Assembly: GCA_029907105.1 (NCBI GenBank)
Contig: JARYMM010000017.1
Location: 1 to 64,000, forward strand
DNA from: Anaerolineae bacterium
GTDB taxonomy: Bacteria; Chloroflexota; Anaerolineae; UBA3071
Length of the DNA: 64,000 nucleotides
Direction: 5' to 3'
Both the position numbers and the translations under genes were made by a program. The number at the start of each line of letters is the position of its first letter. Position 1 is the stretch's first letter. Positions 61,234 to 64,000 of the stretch are shown here, one piece after another. The notes beneath the pieces are model-generated. The model saw only the letters and a program-made list of their open reading frames with translations. It had not been told where the DNA came from and did not search any database.

Positions 61234-61934
61234 GTGCCCCTGTTTCACCGCCGAGAATGGCGAGTTCGCAGAGCATTTTTATTCATGCCCAAACGGAATT
61301 GCCGGCATCGAGATGAACACGCGGCCGCGCTGCGTGCCCTGAAGCGGGCCAAACTGCACCTGACCCCCGGGGCGCTGGCCCAGGTGGGCACGGCGGTCAG
61401 CGAGCACTTCGAAAACCCCTGGGCTGCCGTGGAGGCGCTCACACAGCAGCTATGCCCCTTTCCCACGGGGCTGTTGCGTTTCTGGGCTGCCCAGGAGCGG
61501 GGGCATGTGCTCATCGGCCGGCGAGACGGCGGCTACGTGCCGGGGCCCCAGCCGTGCGGGCGGCGCATGCTGGATGGCGTGGCCCACGTGGCCCTGGCCG
61601 ACCTGGCCGCGGCCAACGAACGCCCGCTGGTGCTCATCGGCCATCTGCTGGACCACCTGCTGGGCTGCCGCGGTGCGCTGGCGGGGGCGTGGCTTTCCGA
61701 CGGCGGCGGCATCACGCCCCGCTGGCGGGAGGTGGGGCGGCAGGTGCAAGAGCTTTTCGCCCTGGGCTATGGCCAGAGCGCAGCGGCGCGGCAGGATGCA
61801 CACGCCTACTTCGCCCAGGGGCTGGCAGCCTATTGCCGCGATCGGCGGGCCTTCAACGTGGCCGACCCGCGGCTGGAGCGGCTGCTGCGCCGCACGGTGA
61901 TGAGCGACGCCTTCTGGCTGTCCGAGGAGGAGTG

Positions 61935-61935
<1 letters not shown>
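61234..61935 (+). CDS. Uncharacterised protein
   Basis: About 233 residues (GTG 61234; ATG 61285 would give 216). I do not recognise a family. Visible features: an arginine/histidine-rich start (KRNCRHRDEHAAALRALKRAK), a beta-like FWAAQERGHVLIGRRDGGYV, and a helical second half (RPLVLIGHLLDHLLGCRGA, VQELFALGYGQSAAARQD). It is coupled by TGATG to a phosphoesterase gene, so they may work together. Confidence 0.6.
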
Positions 61936-62717
<782 letters not shown>

Positions 62718-62726
62718 TAGGGGTTG

Positions 62727-62786
62727 GTCTCAGACCCACCCCAGGTGGGTCTCAGACCCGCCCCAGGTGGGTCTCAGACCTGCCTC
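62727..62786. repeat. GGTCTCAGACCCACCCCAGG tandem/inverted repeat
   Basis: GGTCTCAGACC occurs three times in 60 bp, with CCACCCCAGGTGGG and CCGCCCCAGGTGGG palindromes between. It lies between converging genes and may serve as a terminator. Confidence 0.8.
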
Positions 62787-63811
62787 TACACGGATACGGC
62801 GATCTCCACCCGGAAATCGCGCTGCTCCCCCGGCGCAAGGAACTGCAACGTGCCCCGCGCCCGCTCCTTGCTGCGCCCCTCCACCCGGCAATTGGCCGGC
62901 TCCAGGCCCAGCACGTAGGCTCCTTCCCCCATCATTTTCCATTGTACCAGGTTGGGCAGCATGGCCTTCTGGTAGCGCACGGTCAGCGAGAGCCGGCGCG
63001 TCGGGTTGCGCAGGGTGATGCTTGCCCAGCCCTCGGCGTCCGCCGGAAGGTCGTGGTAGAAGACCTGTTCGCGGTAACCGGGCGTCGGCGGCTGGAAGCG
63101 CATCCATGTCTCCAGGCCGGGTGCGGCCACACTGTCGCGGGGGCGCACCGCATGGGGCTCGGCCAGCAGCTCGCAGGTCTCGTCCAGCAAGGGGAAGCCC
63201 AGGTTGATGTGGTAGAGGATCATCAGCGGCGAGGGCGTCGCTCCCAGGTTTTCCACCCGATCCTCGATAGCCAGCCGGGTCTGGCCCAGCCAGGCGATGA
63301 TGCGGCGGGTCAGACGCAGGTTCTCGCCGAACAGACGGGCCTCCCGCATCTCCCCCTGCACCCAGAAGGAGCACTCGTCGCCCTCCCATGCCTCGCCGAC
63401 CTGGACGTGGCGCGCCGGCAGCAGCGACAGCCGGCCATGCAACCCCAGCGCTTGCCCTTCGTCCTCGTCGGGGGCGCCCAGGTAGGTCAGCCCGCAGCCG
63501 GTCAGCAGGCCGCCGCCGAAAGTGCGCAGCCAGCCGAGGCCTTCCGGCTCGAAGTACGCCGGATGGGCGAAGCCGGCCGGGGAGAGCCAGGCCAGAGGCA
63601 AGCCGCGGTAGGCCGCCGGGCCGATGTCCATGCCCCGGTCGAGCAACACAGTGAAGTCAAGCCCGGCTCCCGTGCGCACCTCGGCCACGCGCACGCCGCG
63701 CTCGACGCCCTCGTCCCACCGGGCAAGCCGAATGCCGGCCAGTTGCGAGAGGTCGCCCATGTAGGACAGCAATTCCGCCCGAGACCATTGACGGTCGAAC
63801 AGATAGGCCAT
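62786..63811 (-). CDS. DUF4432-family aldose-epimerase-like protein
   Basis: A 341-residue galactose-mutarotase-like beta-sandwich protein: VRVAEVRTGAGLDFTVLLDRGMDIG with PLAWLSPAGFAHPAYFEP at the N-terminus, HGRLSLLPARHVQVGE in the middle, and LYHINLGFPLLDE (conserved His) toward the C-terminus. Family members often occur with sugar ABC systems; here no catabolic gene is adjacent. The ATG at 63811 is clear by homology to the family start (FDRQWSRAELLSYMGDLSQLAG). Confidence 0.88.
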   Translation of the reverse strand: MAYLFDRQWSRAELLSYMGDLSQLAGIRLARWDEGVERGVRVAEVRTGAGLDFTVLLDRGMDIGPAAYRGLPLAWLSPAGFAHPAYFEPEGLGWLRTFGGGLLTGCGLTYLGAPDEDEGQALGLHGRLSLLPARHVQVGEAWEGDECSFWVQGEMREARLFGENLRLTRRIIAWLGQTRLAIEDRVENLGATPSPLMILYHINLGFPLLDETCELLAEPHAVRPRDSVAAPGLETWMRFQPPTPGYREQVFYHDLPADAEGWASITLRNPTRRLSLTVRYQKAMLPNLVQWKMMGEGAYVLGLEPANCRVEGRSKERARGTLQFLAPGEQRDFRVEIAVSV

Positions 63812-63864
63812 CTCCTACCTCCAACTTCAAAATCCAGCAGTTACATCCAAAGTCCAAAATCGCC

Positions 63865-63913
63865 AATCCGCAATCCGCAATCCGCAATCCGCAATCCGCA
63901 ATCCACAATCCAC
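63865..63913. repeat. Seven tandem copies of a 7-bp unit
   Basis: AATCCGC five times then AATCCAC twice, directly adjoining further degenerate units on the left (AATCCAGC, TCCAAAG, CCAAAAT). It fills the gap upstream of the DUF4432 gene. Confidence 0.9.
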
Positions 63914-63922
63914 ACAGTCTGC

Positions 63923-64000
63923 TCACGAGAGCAGGCGGCCCAGCCAGGGCTTGCGCAGGTCAATGGCCCGCTCAGGACACAGCTCGTGGCAACAGTAGCA
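63923..64000 (-). CDS. C-terminal end of a 4Fe-4S ferredoxin-domain protein (partial)
   Basis: The last 25 codons on the minus strand read CYCCHELCPERAIDLRKPW then LGRLLS and stop. CxxCHELCP is the end of a bacterial ferredoxin-type cluster motif. The rest lies outside the window, so no function is assigned; DUF362-type proteins end in a similar way. Confidence 0.75.
   Translation of the reverse strand, partial: CYCCHELCPERAIDLRKPWLGRLLS

Overview
The window is a 64 kb GC-rich stretch of bacterial chromosome. It most likely comes from a member of the Chloroflexota (Anaerolineae-like). This is an inference from features I associate with that phylum: a substrate-binding lipoprotein with a VVEKEVVKEV-type linker, YtxH-type and CpXC proteins, a NurA / HAS-barrel / SbcD cluster, a baseplate-J-like protein ahead of ruvX-mltG, and many strand-asymmetric short repeats. 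No 16S rRNA gene or taxonomic marker RNA is present, so the placement is tentative. Nearly every promoter I could read is a housekeeping-type -35/-10 pair with a 17-bp spacer.

Layout. 0.1-2.6 kb: NarL-type two-component pair. 3.0-7.6 kb: LacI regulator with two palindromic operators, then a sugar ABC importer (binding protein and two permeases), with a decayed Gfo/Idh dehydrogenase tail and a vapBC module behind it. 8.7-11.2 kb: two glycosyltransferases probably making a glycerate-based compatible solute. 11.4 kb: tRNA-Glu. 11.7-17 kb: tRNA thiolation genes (cysteine desulfurase, radical SAM, mnmA), apparently interrupted by a TPR/AAA pair. 17-22.7 kb: small membrane proteins, nnr, and a large YfhO-like membrane protein. 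23-31.9 kb: the redox island. It holds a selenocysteine formate dehydrogenase alpha chain, fdhE, a peroxiredoxin-like and two thioredoxin-like lipoproteins whose catalytic Cys is replaced by in-frame UGA, hypC, cytochrome c biogenesis genes (resB, ccsA, a TlpA-like protein) and a tetraheme cytochrome. 32-36.5 kb: valS, intact and broken toxin-antitoxin genes, and a T-box leader. 36.8-45.3 kb: alaS, brnTA, hicB with a broken hicA, baseplate-J-like, ruvX, mltG and a binding lipoprotein. 45.5-54 kb: glycosyltransferases, PHP, CpXC, methyltransferase and an MNT/HEPN pair. 53.5-62.7 kb: HAS-barrel, nurA, sbcD-like, a PP2C/NHL-like membrane protein, degV, mutM and phosphoesterases. The window closes with a DUF4432-like gene and the tail of a ferredoxin-domain gene.

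Three things stand out. First, four selenoprotein genes lie in 5 kb; three of them are lipid-anchored thiol-redox enzymes in one operon, each with a hairpin just after the UGA. Second, short palindromic repeats sit in frame inside conserved proteins (MnmA, Nnr, ValS, the YfhO-like protein, a binding protein) and even form the N-termini of two lipoproteins. Third, toxin-antitoxin modules have inserted at tRNA-synthetase loci, including between a T-box leader and valS and inside a duplicated alaS 3' end.
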